Notes: generated from the letters alone by a model not told the origin. A stretch of DNA of 64,000 nt from HGM04593 sp045661225 (GCA_045661225.1 JAZRFF010000012.1:1-64000), one strand, 5' to 3'; counted from the first letter of the stretch, positions 16,611-25,159 are shown. Numbers and translations are program-made.

Positions 16611-17512
16611 ATGGGTATACAAAAGGCTCGTTGGCATTGTTTACGGCACGGGTGTTCAGTGGATTGAATGTCAATGCGCTTGGTTATCTGCTTCCTTTGT
16701 GGATTGCTCCGCTCAGTTGCGTCTCCTTGCGCTTGGTTTTTGGTGCTGTGGCTTTCTGGATAGTCTCAATTTTTGCAAAGCCCGAAAATGTGAGTAGGGG
16801 CGATGCTGTGAAACTGATTCTTTTAGGGTCGCTGGGTATATTCGGTTATATGTCGCTGTTTGCTGTGGGCATTAGTTATACTACTCCTATAAATTTTGCG
16901 ATATTCAATGCTATGCAGCCTTTGTGGGTGGTGATTGTTTCGGCGGTTGTTTACCGTGAGAGTGTCGATTCGCGCAAGCTTTTGGGACTTGCTGTCGGCT
17001 TTGCCGGTGCTATGTTGTGTATCCTCTCTGAACCTTCGGCCGAGGTTGCCAGCAATCCTTTGCTCGGTAATTTGTTGGCTATTTCTGCTTCGATTATTTA
17101 TGCAATATATCTTGTCTTTTCGGCACGAATGGTCGGACATTTGTCGAGCGTTACCATACTGCGCTACACATTTTCGTCGGCGGCAGCAATGTCGCTGGTT
17201 TTTACGGCAGTAGTGGGCTTCAGAGCTCCAATGCTGAGTGGTCATCTTGAAGTAAAGCCGTTGTTGGTGTTGTTGTTTGTGCTGTTGTTCCCTACGTTTA
17301 TTACCTATTTTTTAATTCCTGTCGGATTGAAATATTTACGCAGCACAGTGGTGGCTATATATGGTTATGTAACGTTGATTGTTGCTGCTATAGTTTCGTT
17401 TATAACCGGTGCCGACCGTTTTGACCCGGTTATTATACTGTCTTTGTTGCTTATAGGCGTAAGTATATACTTTGTCAGCACTGTAGAGGAACCCCGTACG
17501 CCCGGTAAGTAG
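16607..17512 (+). CDS. EamA/DMT-family transporter
   Basis: This 301-residue protein has ten predicted membrane helices in two EamA repeats (about 10-140 and 155-290), with the end of each half marked by a Gly-rich helix such as LLGLAVGFAGAM. It is probably an exporter of small metabolites in the drug/metabolite transporter superfamily. Its ATG overlaps the stop of the MFS gene, so the pair is one unit, closed by a terminator 17 nt downstream. Having two unrelated exporters in one operon is mildly unusual. Confidence 0.9.
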   Translation: MNGYTKGSLALFTARVFSGLNVNALGYLLPLWIAPLSCVSLRLVFGAVAFWIVSIFAKPENVSRGDAVKLILLGSLGIFGYMSLFAVGISYTTPINFAIFNAMQPLWVVIVSAVVYRESVDSRKLLGLAVGFAGAMLCILSEPSAEVASNPLLGNLLAISASIIYAIYLVFSARMVGHLSSVTILRYTFSSAAAMSLVFTAVVGFRAPMLSGHLEVKPLLVLLFVLLFPTFITYFLIPVGLKYLRSTVVAIYGYVTLIVAAIVSFITGADRFDPVIILSLLLIGVSIYFVSTVEEPRTPGK

Positions 17513-17528
17513 CGTGTAGCGGCTTTGG

Positions 17529-17560
17529 ATAACTTCTGCGCTCGCGCAGAAGTTATTTGT
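17529..17560 (+). terminator. Intrinsic terminator after the transporter pair
   Basis: ATAACTTCTGCG (17529-17540) pairs perfectly with CGCAGAAGTTAT (17545-17556) around a CTCG loop, followed by TTGT. The T-tract is short but the stem is strong. Confidence 0.75.
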
Positions 17561-17699
17561 ACAAGTAGATGGTGTTAAAACAATTTATATTTTATATATA
17601 AATTGGATTTTTTTATATCTTTGATGTAAACATCGAATATTTACTGCACTCGCTGTAAAATAATCAAGCGAGCTTGATATTATTTCGCTCGTTTGTTTA

Positions 17700-17707
17700 T
17701 ATCTTTG
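17700..17707 (+). promoter_or_regulatory. Possible -7 element of the M6 protease gene
   Basis: TATCTTTG matches the Bacteroidota -7 consensus about 60 bp before the ATG at 17768. A good -33 element at the right spacing is not visible. A second TATCTTTG lies at 17616-17623, so the start point is uncertain. Confidence 0.35.
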
Positions 17708-17767
17708 CAAAATTAGTGGGTGCGTGTGGTTATGCACCAATAGGTTTAACTGTAAAGACTATTACAA

Positions 17768-20272
17768 ATGAAAAAAATATCACTTTTGTTAATATTGCTT
17801 TTTATAGCAGTATCGGTGTTTGGTGTTCCGGCGCGTCGTGCGCCATTTGTCGTGAAGCAGTCCGACGGTACGGAGCTTACGATAATTTTGACCGGTGACG
17901 AGGCTTTACATTATTATATGACCATTGATGGCAAACCTTTGTTCAAGGAGGCTAATGGAGATTTTTCTTATGCTTCGTTTACCGATGAGGGAGTTTTTGC
18001 CTCGACACGTTGCTTGGCACACGATAGCGAGAAACGCACCGACGATGAGAAGGCGTTGATTGCCTCAATCGACTACGGCAAGATGCGAACCTCAATTGAC
18101 AAGGTTGCGCGACAGCGTGCCGAAAAGTATCGTTCGGCTACGTCAAGAGCGGCTTCGGTTATTACCAAGGGCGAGGTGAATGTCCCGGTGGTGCTTGTTC
18201 AGTTTCCCGATTATAAATTTTCCTATACAAAGGAGGATATTCACCGAATGCTGAACGAAGAGGGGTTTGTGTACGAAAATGAGATTGCAAACGGTATTGG
18301 CAGTGCCCGTGATTATTTTATTGCTCAGTCTGACGGTCAGTTTACTCCAAATTTTATTGTTTCCGACATTGTTACTCTGTCGCAAAAGATGGCTTACTAT
18401 GGTGGAAACGATAGTAGAGGCGAAGATAAAAATGCTTCTTATGCAATAAAGGAGGGTATTCAGAAGGCCAATGAGACATTTGACTTTTCAATTTGTGACA
18501 ACGATGGCGACGGTGTTGTGGAGTTTGTATATTGTATATATGCCGGTTATGCAGAATCGTACCAGGCTGCGGCCGAGACAATATGGCCACATAAGTGGCA
18601 GCTTTCATATGAGGCAGGCTCAATTACTGTAGATGGTGTAACGTGTGATACTTATGCTTGCTCGAGCGAGTTGAATCTTAATGAGGGTTATGAAAGCCGT
18701 TACGGAAAACTCTTGGGAGGCATTGGTACAATATGTCACGAATTCTCGCATTGTTTGGGCTTGCCCGATTCGTACGACACTAATGGCTCCGATAACGGTA
18801 AGGCGTGGGGAATGGATTATTGGGATTTGATGGCCCAGGGTAATTATGCAGCCGAGGGTTACGTCCCTATTGGTTACAATGCTTACCAACGAGCTTTCTG
18901 CGGTTGGAGAGAGCTTGTCGAAATTAACGAAAAAGGGTACTATTCTTTAGAGCCTCTTACGCAGGGCGGTGTTGCATATAAAGTTGTGAATGATGCGAAT
19001 AGTAATGAGTTTTATATTCTGGAAAACCGCAAGCGGGAGTCGTGGGATAAATATCTTTTTGGACAGGGTATGCTTGTGGTTCACATCGATTATCTCGAGT
19101 CGGCGTGGGAGAATAATGCTGTAAATGCCTATTCGTCGCGCCCGCGTTGCACAATTATTCCTGCCGATGGCGAATTGTTTCCTTATAGTGCGGCAGCAAC
19201 AAATGAATATACTCAAAGTCTCAAAGGAGATGTTTGGCCCGGTACAAGCAATAATACAGAATTGACCGATTGGTCTACACCTGCAGCAAAAGTTTATACC
19301 GGCGGGTATATGGGTAAACCTATTAAGAATATAAAGTATGTAGACGGGGTTATAACCTTTGATTTTATGATGTTGCCTTTTGAAAATGCTCCAGGTATTC
19401 TTCCTGCAAGCGAGGTTGGAGAGTCTTCGTTTATAGCCAACTGGCTCGAAGTAGAAGGTGCCGAGGATTACTATATTGAACTTTATAATGTAAAAGAGAA
19501 TAATAATTCCGAATTAACACAGTCGATACTGAAAGAAGATTTTGTCAATTGTGTCAAGATGAACAGTGATATTACAGCGAATTTAAATGAATATACGACT
19601 GTTAAGGGTTGGAGCGGCAACCTTGTGTACAGTAATGGAGGTTATGTAAGAGTGGGCAAGCCGGCCGAAGGCGGGGTGCTGAAGACTCCTGAAATTGACG
19701 CAGGGAATGCTGATGTAAAGGTGTTGTTTAAGTCGAAATTGTGTAATACTGCCGACGAAGGTGTCTCTTTGAGTATGTCGATATATGACAGCGAGGGGTT
19801 GTGTGAATCACTTGTTGTTTCACCTACTGTGGATTTCCGGGAGTATGTGTTAAGTTTTGTGTCGAATGGTGCTTTTTACATAGAGTTCAGTACGGTTGAT
19901 GCATCGGGGGCGAAGAGGGCTTATATTGATGATGTGTCGGTAGAGATTCCGCTCGTTTTTGAGATGGTTCTTGTTGATGAGGTTGTAACTAATGCTACTT
20001 CGCATCTGTTCTCGGGGCTTTCTGCCGGAAATTATGCTTATCGCGTACAATGTATGGACGCTTATTCAAAGTCGGAATTCTCGTTATATGAGTACGTGAC
20101 ATTGCTTGAAACGGGTGTTTGCGATGCGGTTGTCGATGATGCTTGTGTCGAGGTGTATACAATGTCCGGCATAAAGGTGTATACTGGTGAGAAGGGCGGT
20201 ATTCCGGCTCTCAGACAGGGCGTGTACGTTGTTAAGTCGGGCGGTAAGGTGTCGAAGGTGTTTGTGAGATAA
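17768..20272 (+). CDS. Secreted M6-family metalloprotease with sorting-like C-terminal tail
   Basis: This 834-residue protein has a signal peptide (about 1-19), a propeptide-like region to about residue 135, and an M6 (immune-inhibitor-A-like) protease domain with the zinc motif HEFSH at 324-328 followed by GLPDSYD and, downstream, MDYWDLMA. A calcium-binding-like DNDGDG loop lies near 242. The central region (about 555-790) looks like a beta-sandwich and fibronectin-type modules, and the last 35 residues (VYTMSGIKVY ... GVYVVKSGGKV) resemble a type IX secretion tail. It is expected to act outside the cell on proteins. It is monocistronic. Confidence 0.88.
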   Translation: MKKISLLLILLFIAVSVFGVPARRAPFVVKQSDGTELTIILTGDEALHYYMTIDGKPLFKEANGDFSYASFTDEGVFASTRCLAHDSEKRTDDEKALIASIDYGKMRTSIDKVARQRAEKYRSATSRAASVITKGEVNVPVVLVQFPDYKFSYTKEDIHRMLNEEGFVYENEIANGIGSARDYFIAQSDGQFTPNFIVSDIVTLSQKMAYYGGNDSRGEDKNASYAIKEGIQKANETFDFSICDNDGDGVVEFVYCIYAGYAESYQAAAETIWPHKWQLSYEAGSITVDGVTCDTYACSSELNLNEGYESRYGKLLGGIGTICHEFSHCLGLPDSYDTNGSDNGKAWGMDYWDLMAQGNYAAEGYVPIGYNAYQRAFCGWRELVEINEKGYYSLEPLTQGGVAYKVVNDANSNEFYILENRKRESWDKYLFGQGMLVVHIDYLESAWENNAVNAYSSRPRCTIIPADGELFPYSAAATNEYTQSLKGDVWPGTSNNTELTDWSTPAAKVYTGGYMGKPIKNIKYVDGVITFDFMMLPFENAPGILPASEVGESSFIANWLEVEGAEDYYIELYNVKENNNSELTQSILKEDFVNCVKMNSDITANLNEYTTVKGWSGNLVYSNGGYVRVGKPAEGGVLKTPEIDAGNADVKVLFKSKLCNTADEGVSLSMSIYDSEGLCESLVVSPTVDFREYVLSFVSNGAFYIEFSTVDASGAKRAYIDDVSVEIPLVFEMVLVDEVVTNATSHLFSGLSAGNYAYRVQCMDAYSKSEFSLYEYVTLLETGVCDAVVDDACVEVYTMSGIKVYTGEKGGIPALRQGVYVVKSGGKVSKVFVR

Positions 20273-20401
20273 TTCCCGTATAATGCTTTTTAACGGCGTT
20301 TGTTCTTTGTGAGCCAAATTGTAAGGCGATATATGCAAAGCTGCCATCAGCTGATATAGTCCTTTTGGCTTATAGAATATTGTTTTTTTGATATTTCATT
20401 T

Positions 20402-20434
20402 TTTACAGCGGCTCAATGCCGCTGTATTTTTTTT
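20402..20434 (+). terminator. Intrinsic terminator
   Basis: TACAGCGGC (20404-20412) pairs with GCCGCTGTA (20418-20426) around TCAAT, followed by eight T residues. It is about 130 nt after the M6 protease stop. Confidence 0.85.
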
Positions 20435-20836
20435 AGGATTCCCGGCTGTGTTCTTCGCATAAATGGTTGTTGCGGACTTTTGTTTGTTTCTTGGGGTATT
20501 GCCAATTGTGCTGTTTTTCCTTTAAAAAGGATATAGCTGTTTTTGTTTGCTCTTAATGCCTGATGTATGGAGTTAAAATGGTGTAGAAACGCTGTTTGTG
20601 TGCAGTTTTTCTATTTGGGCTATTTGCTATATGTAAATAATGTGTTGTAAATGGTTGATTTATTGCAATTTATATTATTTTTAAGCCCCTGAGAATTTAA
20701 AAAATCCAATAATCTGATATCTGGCACGGTTTTAACGGAATTATTCTCTTAAATTCTTCATATGCTTCTTATTGAGCCGCAAAAAGTATAAATATTCGTG
20801 TTATAATCTTAAATATTGATTGTTTTTGAGATTTTA

Positions 20837-20855
20837 TTGTTGTTATAAATGTAAA
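20837..20855. repeat. 19-bp direct repeat, copy 1
   Basis: TTGTTGTTATAAATGTAAA is identical to 21299-21317, 462 bp away. Confidence 0.85.
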
Positions 20856-21298
20856 ATATTCGACTATTATTTGGGCGTGATATTGTGATTTTACGACGCG
20901 TTTACATTTGTAATGCAAAATGAAAGGGTGGTGTGTTTGCACAAAGTCAGATTCGTTGCTTGTGTTATTAACAATGGGTTGTTAACAGGTTTAATAGTTG
21001 TATGCAAGAAATATACACTTTAATGTAAATCTTATTATTTCTCTGAAAATCAACCATTTACAATTTATTTATTAAAGTATTTATTGATGTTTTATTGTGA
21101 AAAATAATCTTCAATGTGGTAAAACTGTATATTTGTGGTTTTTTCTGTTGGTAATTGTGGGATAATCAGCGAATTATATTTTAAATGTAATGTAAATTAT
21201 AGATTAACTCTGTTTGCGGCTTTGCAGAGGTTACTGTTTTTTTGTGCTTTTTGAATCTTCTTCTGTGGATTGTTTGTGTCATTGTGTATAAAGTCTGT

Positions 21299-21317
21299 TT
21301 GTTGTTATAAATGTAAA
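21299..21317. repeat. 19-bp direct repeat, copy 2
   Basis: Exact copy of 20837-20855, lying about 55 bp before the -7 element of the XRE-type regulator. Confidence 0.85.
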
Positions 21318-21349
21318 TTAGCGCTTGCGTAATGTTTTTCTTGCGCCTA

Positions 21350-21380
21350 TTGTCGGTGTGAAAAAATAGTGTTACTTTTG
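21350..21380 (+). promoter_or_regulatory. Promoter of the XRE-type regulator
   Basis: A TTG at 21350-21352 is followed by a 20-bp spacer and TACTTTTG (21373-21380), a full match to the -7 consensus. Transcription would begin about 45 nt before the ATG at 21431. Confidence 0.6.
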
Positions 21381-21395
21381 TGTCTGTGTTGCAAC

Positions 21396-21407
21396 TTACA
21401 TTTGTAA
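21396..21407. promoter_or_regulatory. Candidate operator TTACATTTGTAA
   Basis: This is a palindrome of the form TTACA-NN-TGTAA just downstream of the predicted transcription start of the XRE-type gene. The same 12-mer is at 20902-20913, and 10-11-bp versions in reverse orientation lie at 23912-23921 and 23942-23952. Position and symmetry fit an autoregulatory operator; binding is not shown. Confidence 0.4.
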
Positions 21408-21430
21408 CGAGATTTAAATTTGCATAAATT

Positions 21431-21943
21431 ATGAACGAGCGTGAAAGAATTGAATTGCTGATGAAGTGTTACGAACTTACACCATCGCAGTTTGCCGACA
21501 GGACCGGCATACAGCGTGCGTCGGTTTCGCATATAATCAGCGGACGTAATAAACCGAGTCTTGAAATTCTGCAGAAAATATACGAGGCTTTTCCCGAGCT
21601 TGATATAAAGTGGTTAATGACGGGTAAGGGTGACGAACCTTCGTCGCCTGTGTCTGCGTCTGCGCTTTTGGCCGAAGATGCGGCTCGGGCAAATACGCTC
21701 TTTTCGCAGCAATATGAGCACAATGAACCTGTAGCGCCTATAACGGCTCAGCCTAAGGTTGTGGCCGAACCTCAGCGCAGTCTGTCGAAGACTCCTGTGG
21801 TATCGAAACCCGCTGTTGAACGTCAACAACGCCGAATGGCTTCGACAAGAGCGTCGCAGACTGCTTCTGTCGATAAGAAAATAAAGGAGATTCGGATATT
21901 TTACACAGACGGTACATACGAGACGCTTTTTCCTGAAAAGTAA
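21431..21943 (+). CDS. XRE-type helix-turn-helix regulator
   Basis: This 170-residue protein has an N-terminal HTH domain (about 6-65: MKCYELTPSQFADRTG, IQRASVSHIISGRNKPS) of the Cro/C1 type. The remainder is a low-complexity Pro/Ala/Gln/Ser linker and a short basic C-terminal piece with IRIFYTDGTYETLF. It has no sensor domain that I recognise. It stands alone behind a long AT-rich region with palindromic motifs, which suggests autoregulation. Confidence 0.88.
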   Translation: MNERERIELLMKCYELTPSQFADRTGIQRASVSHIISGRNKPSLEILQKIYEAFPELDIKWLMTGKGDEPSSPVSASALLAEDAARANTLFSQQYEHNEPVAPITAQPKVVAEPQRSLSKTPVVSKPAVERQQRRMASTRASQTASVDKKIKEIRIFYTDGTYETLFPEK

Positions 21944-22125
21944 ATTTATGTGAGATTGACAGCGGTTTTTCGCTGTCTTTTTTATGTGGTTTGTGACGAA
22001 TATCGGGTAAAAAAAACGGTGTTGATGCTCTCTGTTTGCTGACTTATGGCAACTTGTGTGTTCGGAGTATGGTGCCTTGTGTGAAAATAATTCCCATAAA
22101 TTCGTTTCTGCATTTAAAAATATAC

Positions 22126-22133
22126 TATCTTCG
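22126..22133 (+). promoter_or_regulatory. -7 element of the pyrK-pyrD operon
   Basis: TATCTTCG is a common variant of the TANNTTTG element; a TTTC lies 17 bp upstream. It sits about 42 bp before the pyrK start. Confidence 0.45.
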
Positions 22134-22164
22134 CGTGTATAGAATAAGGTAAACACTATATAAT

Positions 22165-22179
22165 ATGAAATTTTTATGA
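22165..22179 (+). other. Four-codon upstream ORF overlapping pyrK
   Basis: ATG-AAA-TTT-TTA-TGA encodes MKFL and its stop overlaps the pyrK ATG (22176) in an ATGA arrangement. It could couple or modulate translation of pyrK; it may also be chance. Confidence 0.35.
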
Positions 22180-22943
22180 AAAAAGTTCTTGTCGACTTGA
22201 CGGTTAAAGAGATGCAGCACGTTAATGCCAACTGCGTGCTGCTTGTTATGAGTTGCGACACTCCTTTGCCCGAGACGCGTCCGGGACAATTCGCAGAACT
22301 GCGCATCGATGGCACTCCGAGCGTAATGCTGCGTCGTCCGATTTCGGTACATAGTTTTGATGCAGCGAAGAATGAAGTTGGCTTTTTGGTGCAACTGGTT
22401 GGCGATGGTACACGTTGGCTGGGTTCGCTCAAGGTGGGTGATAAGGTTAATACGTTAATGCCTCTTGGCAATGGTTTTACTCTCCCCGAATGTGCCGGTA
22501 AAAAATACCTGCTCGTTGGCGGAGGTGTTGGTTCAGCGCCTCTTTACTATCTTGCTCAGGAGCTGAAGGCTTTGGGGTGTGACTTTACAATACTTATAGG
22601 TGCGCGCTCGGCAAAAGATCTCTATTTGCGTGAGGCGTATGAGGCCTTGGGACGTGTGTTCTATACAACAGAAGATGCTTCGTTGGGCGAGAAGGGTTAT
22701 GTGACTGACCATTCGGTGCTTGCCGAAGGTTTTGACCACATTTATACTTGTGGTCCTAAGCCTATGATGCTCTCTGTGGCACGCTATGCGCGCGAGAAGG
22801 GTATTGGCTGCGACGTCTCTCTTGAAAACAAGATGGCGTGCGGTCTTGGTGCTTGTCTTTGCTGTGTCGAGGATACAAAGGAGGGGCACAAGTGTGTGTG
22901 TACAGATGGTCCGGTATTTTCAATAGATGAACTAAAATGGTAA
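22176..22943 (+). CDS. pyrK: Dihydroorotate dehydrogenase electron-transfer subunit
   Basis: This 255-residue protein is the FAD and [2Fe-2S] subunit of class 1B dihydroorotate dehydrogenase, passing electrons from dihydroorotate oxidation to NAD+. It has a ferredoxin-reductase-like FAD domain (RRPISVHSF near 50), an NAD-binding domain (LLVGGGVGSAPLYYL near 110) and a C-terminal cysteine cluster ACGLGACLCC followed by a further Cys (HKCVCTDGP). It overlaps pyrD by 7 nt. Confidence 0.95.
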   Translation: MKKVLVDLTVKEMQHVNANCVLLVMSCDTPLPETRPGQFAELRIDGTPSVMLRRPISVHSFDAAKNEVGFLVQLVGDGTRWLGSLKVGDKVNTLMPLGNGFTLPECAGKKYLLVGGGVGSAPLYYLAQELKALGCDFTILIGARSAKDLYLREAYEALGRVFYTTEDASLGEKGYVTDHSVLAEGFDHIYTCGPKPMMLSVARYAREKGIGCDVSLENKMACGLGACLCCVEDTKEGHKCVCTDGPVFSIDELKW

Positions 22944-23848
22944 AGACAGATGTAAAAATAGGCGGTCTTGAACTGAAAAATCCGGTTCTGACTGCATCGG
23001 GAACATTCGGCTATGGTATTGAGTTTGCCGATTTTGTTGACCTAAACAAGCTTGGTGGTTTTATAGTGAAGGGTACTACGTTGCATCATCGCGAGGGTAA
23101 TGCTTATCCGCGCAGTGCAGAGACTCCTATGGGTATGCTGAACGCTGTAGGCTTGCAGAATAAGGGTGTCGACTACTTTGCCGAGAATATATATCCGCAG
23201 CTTGCCGGCCTTGATACCAACGTTATTGTGAATGTGTCGGGTGCCTGCATCGAGGATTATGTTGCGTGTGCCGAGAAGGTTGCCGCTCTTGAGAAGATTC
23301 CAGCTATTGAGCTGAATATCTCTTGCCCCAATGTCAAGCAGGGAGGTATGGCGTTTGGCGTGCAGGCTGCATCGGCTGCCGAGGTTGTGTCGGCGGTGCG
23401 TAAGGTTTATCCAAAGACGCTTATTGTAAAACTGTCTCCTAATGTTACCGACATTACGGAGATTGCACGTGCGGTTGAGGGGGCCGGAGCCGACAGTGTG
23501 TCTCTTATAAACACTTTGTTGGGTATGGCTATAGATTCGGAGAAGCGCCGTCCTTTGCTTTCTACAATAACGGGCGGAATGAGCGGTCCGGCGGTTAAGC
23601 CTATTGCGCTTAGAATGGTGTGGCAGGTTGCAAAGGCTGTGAAGATTCCTGTGGTGGGTATTGGCGGTATAACTACCGGTGCCGATGCTATTGAGTTTTT
23701 GCTTGCCGGTGCAAGCGCAATAGAGGTTGGTACGGCTAACTTTATGAATCCGGCCGTAACAGGTGAGATTGTTGATTACATCGAGGATTACCTTGTGCGT
23801 CACAAAATGAGTTCGGTTACTGAACTTATAGGTGCATTGGAGATTTAA
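22937..23848 (+). CDS. pyrD: Dihydroorotate dehydrogenase catalytic subunit (class 1B)
   Basis: This 303-residue FMN-dependent TIM-barrel enzyme oxidises dihydroorotate to orotate in pyrimidine synthesis. It has the N-terminal LKNPVLTASGTFGYG motif, NISCPNVKQGG in the central part and the FMN-phosphate loop (VVGIGGI, then GASAIEVGTANF). It overlaps pyrK, matching the obligate PyrDB-PyrK heterotetramer. The operon ends at a strong terminator. Confidence 0.96.
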   Translation: MVKTDVKIGGLELKNPVLTASGTFGYGIEFADFVDLNKLGGFIVKGTTLHHREGNAYPRSAETPMGMLNAVGLQNKGVDYFAENIYPQLAGLDTNVIVNVSGACIEDYVACAEKVAALEKIPAIELNISCPNVKQGGMAFGVQAASAAEVVSAVRKVYPKTLIVKLSPNVTDITEIARAVEGAGADSVSLINTLLGMAIDSEKRRPLLSTITGGMSGPAVKPIALRMVWQVAKAVKIPVVGIGGITTGADAIEFLLAGASAIEVGTANFMNPAVTGEIVDYIEDYLVRHKMSSVTELIGALEI

Positions 23849-23870
23849 ATATTATAAAGATATATAAAAA

Positions 23871-23912
23871 ACAGACATCGCCGACTGTAGGGTTGGCGAT
23901 GTCTGTTTTTAT
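23871..23912 (+). terminator. Intrinsic terminator after pyrD
   Basis: ACAGACATCGCC (23871-23882) pairs perfectly with GGCGATGTCTGT (23895-23906), followed by TTTTT. Confidence 0.9.
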
Positions 23913-23970
23913 ACAAATGTACAACTGTTTAGTCTTGTATATACAAATGTAATTGTAAACAATCTTTATT

Positions 23971-24645
23971 TTATTTCAAAAGGTCCGGGCGTAGTAGTTT
24001 TGTGCGCTCGAGCGACTGCTCAAACTCCCATTGGCGTATTTTTGCCTCGTGTCCCGAGAGTAGCACTTCGGGTACTTTCCAGCCGTTATACTCGGCCGGA
24101 CGTGTGTATACCGGAGCTGCAAGCAGATTATCCTGAAATGAGTCGCTTAAAGCCGATGTTTCGTCGGAAATTACTCCTGGAATTAGGCGAATAACAGCGT
24201 CACATATTACCTCTACCGCTAATTCGCCACCCGTTAAAACGTAGTCTCCAATACTTATCTCTTTGGTAATGAGGTGTTCACGTATTCTGTGGTCAATACC
24301 TTTGTAATGTCCGCACAAAAATATGAGATTTTGCTTCATTGAGAGCGAATTTGCCATAGGTTGGTCAAAAACTTTGCCATCGGGGGTTGTATAGATTACC
24401 TCGTCGTAGTCGCGTTGTGACTTAAGGTGCTTTATACAGTTGTCAATTGGCTCTATTTTCATAACTAAACCGGCGCAGCCTCCAAAAGGATAATCGTCGG
24501 TTTTACGATGCTTGTCGGTTGTATAATCTCGTAAATTATGTAAACAAATTTCTGCGTATCCATTGCGCTGTGCGCGTCCCATAATTGAGGAGTTGAAGAA
24601 GCTCTCCATCATCTCGGGAAAGGTTGTAATAATATCTACTCGCAT
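23971..24645 (-). CDS. trmD: tRNA (guanine-N1)-methyltransferase TrmD
   Basis: This 224-residue protein methylates G37 of tRNAs and prevents frameshifting. It is recognised by MRVDIITTFPEM at the N-terminus, DDYPFGGCAGLVMK, and the trefoil-knot region LCGHYKGIDHR ... SIGDYVLTGGELA. In many bacteria trmD sits with rpsP and rimM; here it is alone, and rpsP is about 10 kb away. Its promoter is probably at 24700-24729. Confidence 0.97.
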   Translation of the reverse strand: MRVDIITTFPEMMESFFNSSIMGRAQRNGYAEICLHNLRDYTTDKHRKTDDYPFGGCAGLVMKIEPIDNCIKHLKSQRDYDEVIYTTPDGKVFDQPMANSLSMKQNLIFLCGHYKGIDHRIREHLITKEISIGDYVLTGGELAVEVICDAVIRLIPGVISDETSALSDSFQDNLLAAPVYTRPAEYNGWKVPEVLLSGHEAKIRQWEFEQSLERTKLLRPDLLK

Positions 24646-24699
24646 AAGAATTTATATCTGTAAACTGTTTGTTTGTTGCGCTTTTGATTTAATATGTCG

Positions 24700-24729
24700 C
24701 GAAGATAACTCTTTTATTTGAGAGGTAAA
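24700..24729 (-). promoter_or_regulatory. Promoter of trmD
   Basis: On the minus strand TTTA (24726-24729), an 18-bp spacer and TATCTTCG (24700-24707) match the Bacteroidota pattern, about 55 nt before the trmD start. Confidence 0.5.
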
Positions 24730-25159
24730 GCATTAAAGGTCGATAAACTGAAAATAGAGGTATGGTAATTCGCTGAATTTGTATTCAATTCTAATTTTTT
24801 ATGTAAAAAATAAAATATCAGAATGTACTATCACTCTATTTCTCTTTGCCTCAAAAATGTGCCGGATAAATTGAATGTGGAAGAACCCGGGGCCATCTCC
24901 TTGGGCAATAGCAGCCTGTAATTCTTCATTTAGAGTGCAAAGGGATTTTCCCGCCTTTTATGGAATAGAAACGGGGCTGTAAAACCCGTTTTAAACCGCT
25001 TTTCAGAGCGTTTCGCCTTAAAAAGCGGTTTAATGCGTTTATATGGCTTAATAATGCTTAATTTTTTTGCCAATTCCGTTGCTTTTGATTATTTTTACAA
25101 TGTTTTATATAAATAAGGTATAAAAACATAATAAAAACTAATTTATAATATTTATTTAG
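24730..25159. other. Intergenic region upstream of gyrA, with one strong hairpin
   Basis: No gene-like ORF is present. TTAAACCGCTTTT (24991-25003) pairs perfectly with 25021-25033 around a 17-nt loop, about 130 bp before the gyrA ATG. No T-tract follows, so it is not an obvious terminator; it may be a leader structure or a recombination remnant. No good -7 element was found near gyrA. Confidence 0.5.

Larger units (their letters stand above)
20435..21345. other. AT-rich non-coding region with repeated ATGTAAAT-type motifs
   Basis: No ORF with protein-like content is present on either strand. The stretch is strongly AT-rich and contains ATGTAAAT at 20631, 21023, 21190 and 21311, the palindromic motif TTACATTTGTAA at 20902-20913, and a 19-bp exact direct repeat (20837-20855 and 21299-21317). 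I find no recognisable DnaA boxes, transposase remnant or tRNA. It may be a large regulatory region for the XRE gene, an AT-rich protein-binding region, or hold an RNA gene. Confidence 0.5.

Noticed and set aside
20435..21430. Replication origin
   Set aside because: No DnaA-box cluster (TTATCCACA) is seen and no dnaA or dnaN is near; only AT content suggested it.
21614..22471. 285-codon reverse-strand ORF across the XRE and pyrK genes
   Set aside because: It is antisense to two well-supported genes, and its product is rich in Arg, Ser and His, as expected for a shadow.
23042..23803. 253-codon reverse-strand ORF inside pyrD
   Set aside because: It is antisense to pyrD, a clear gene; the product is His/Asn/Arg-rich and resembles no family.
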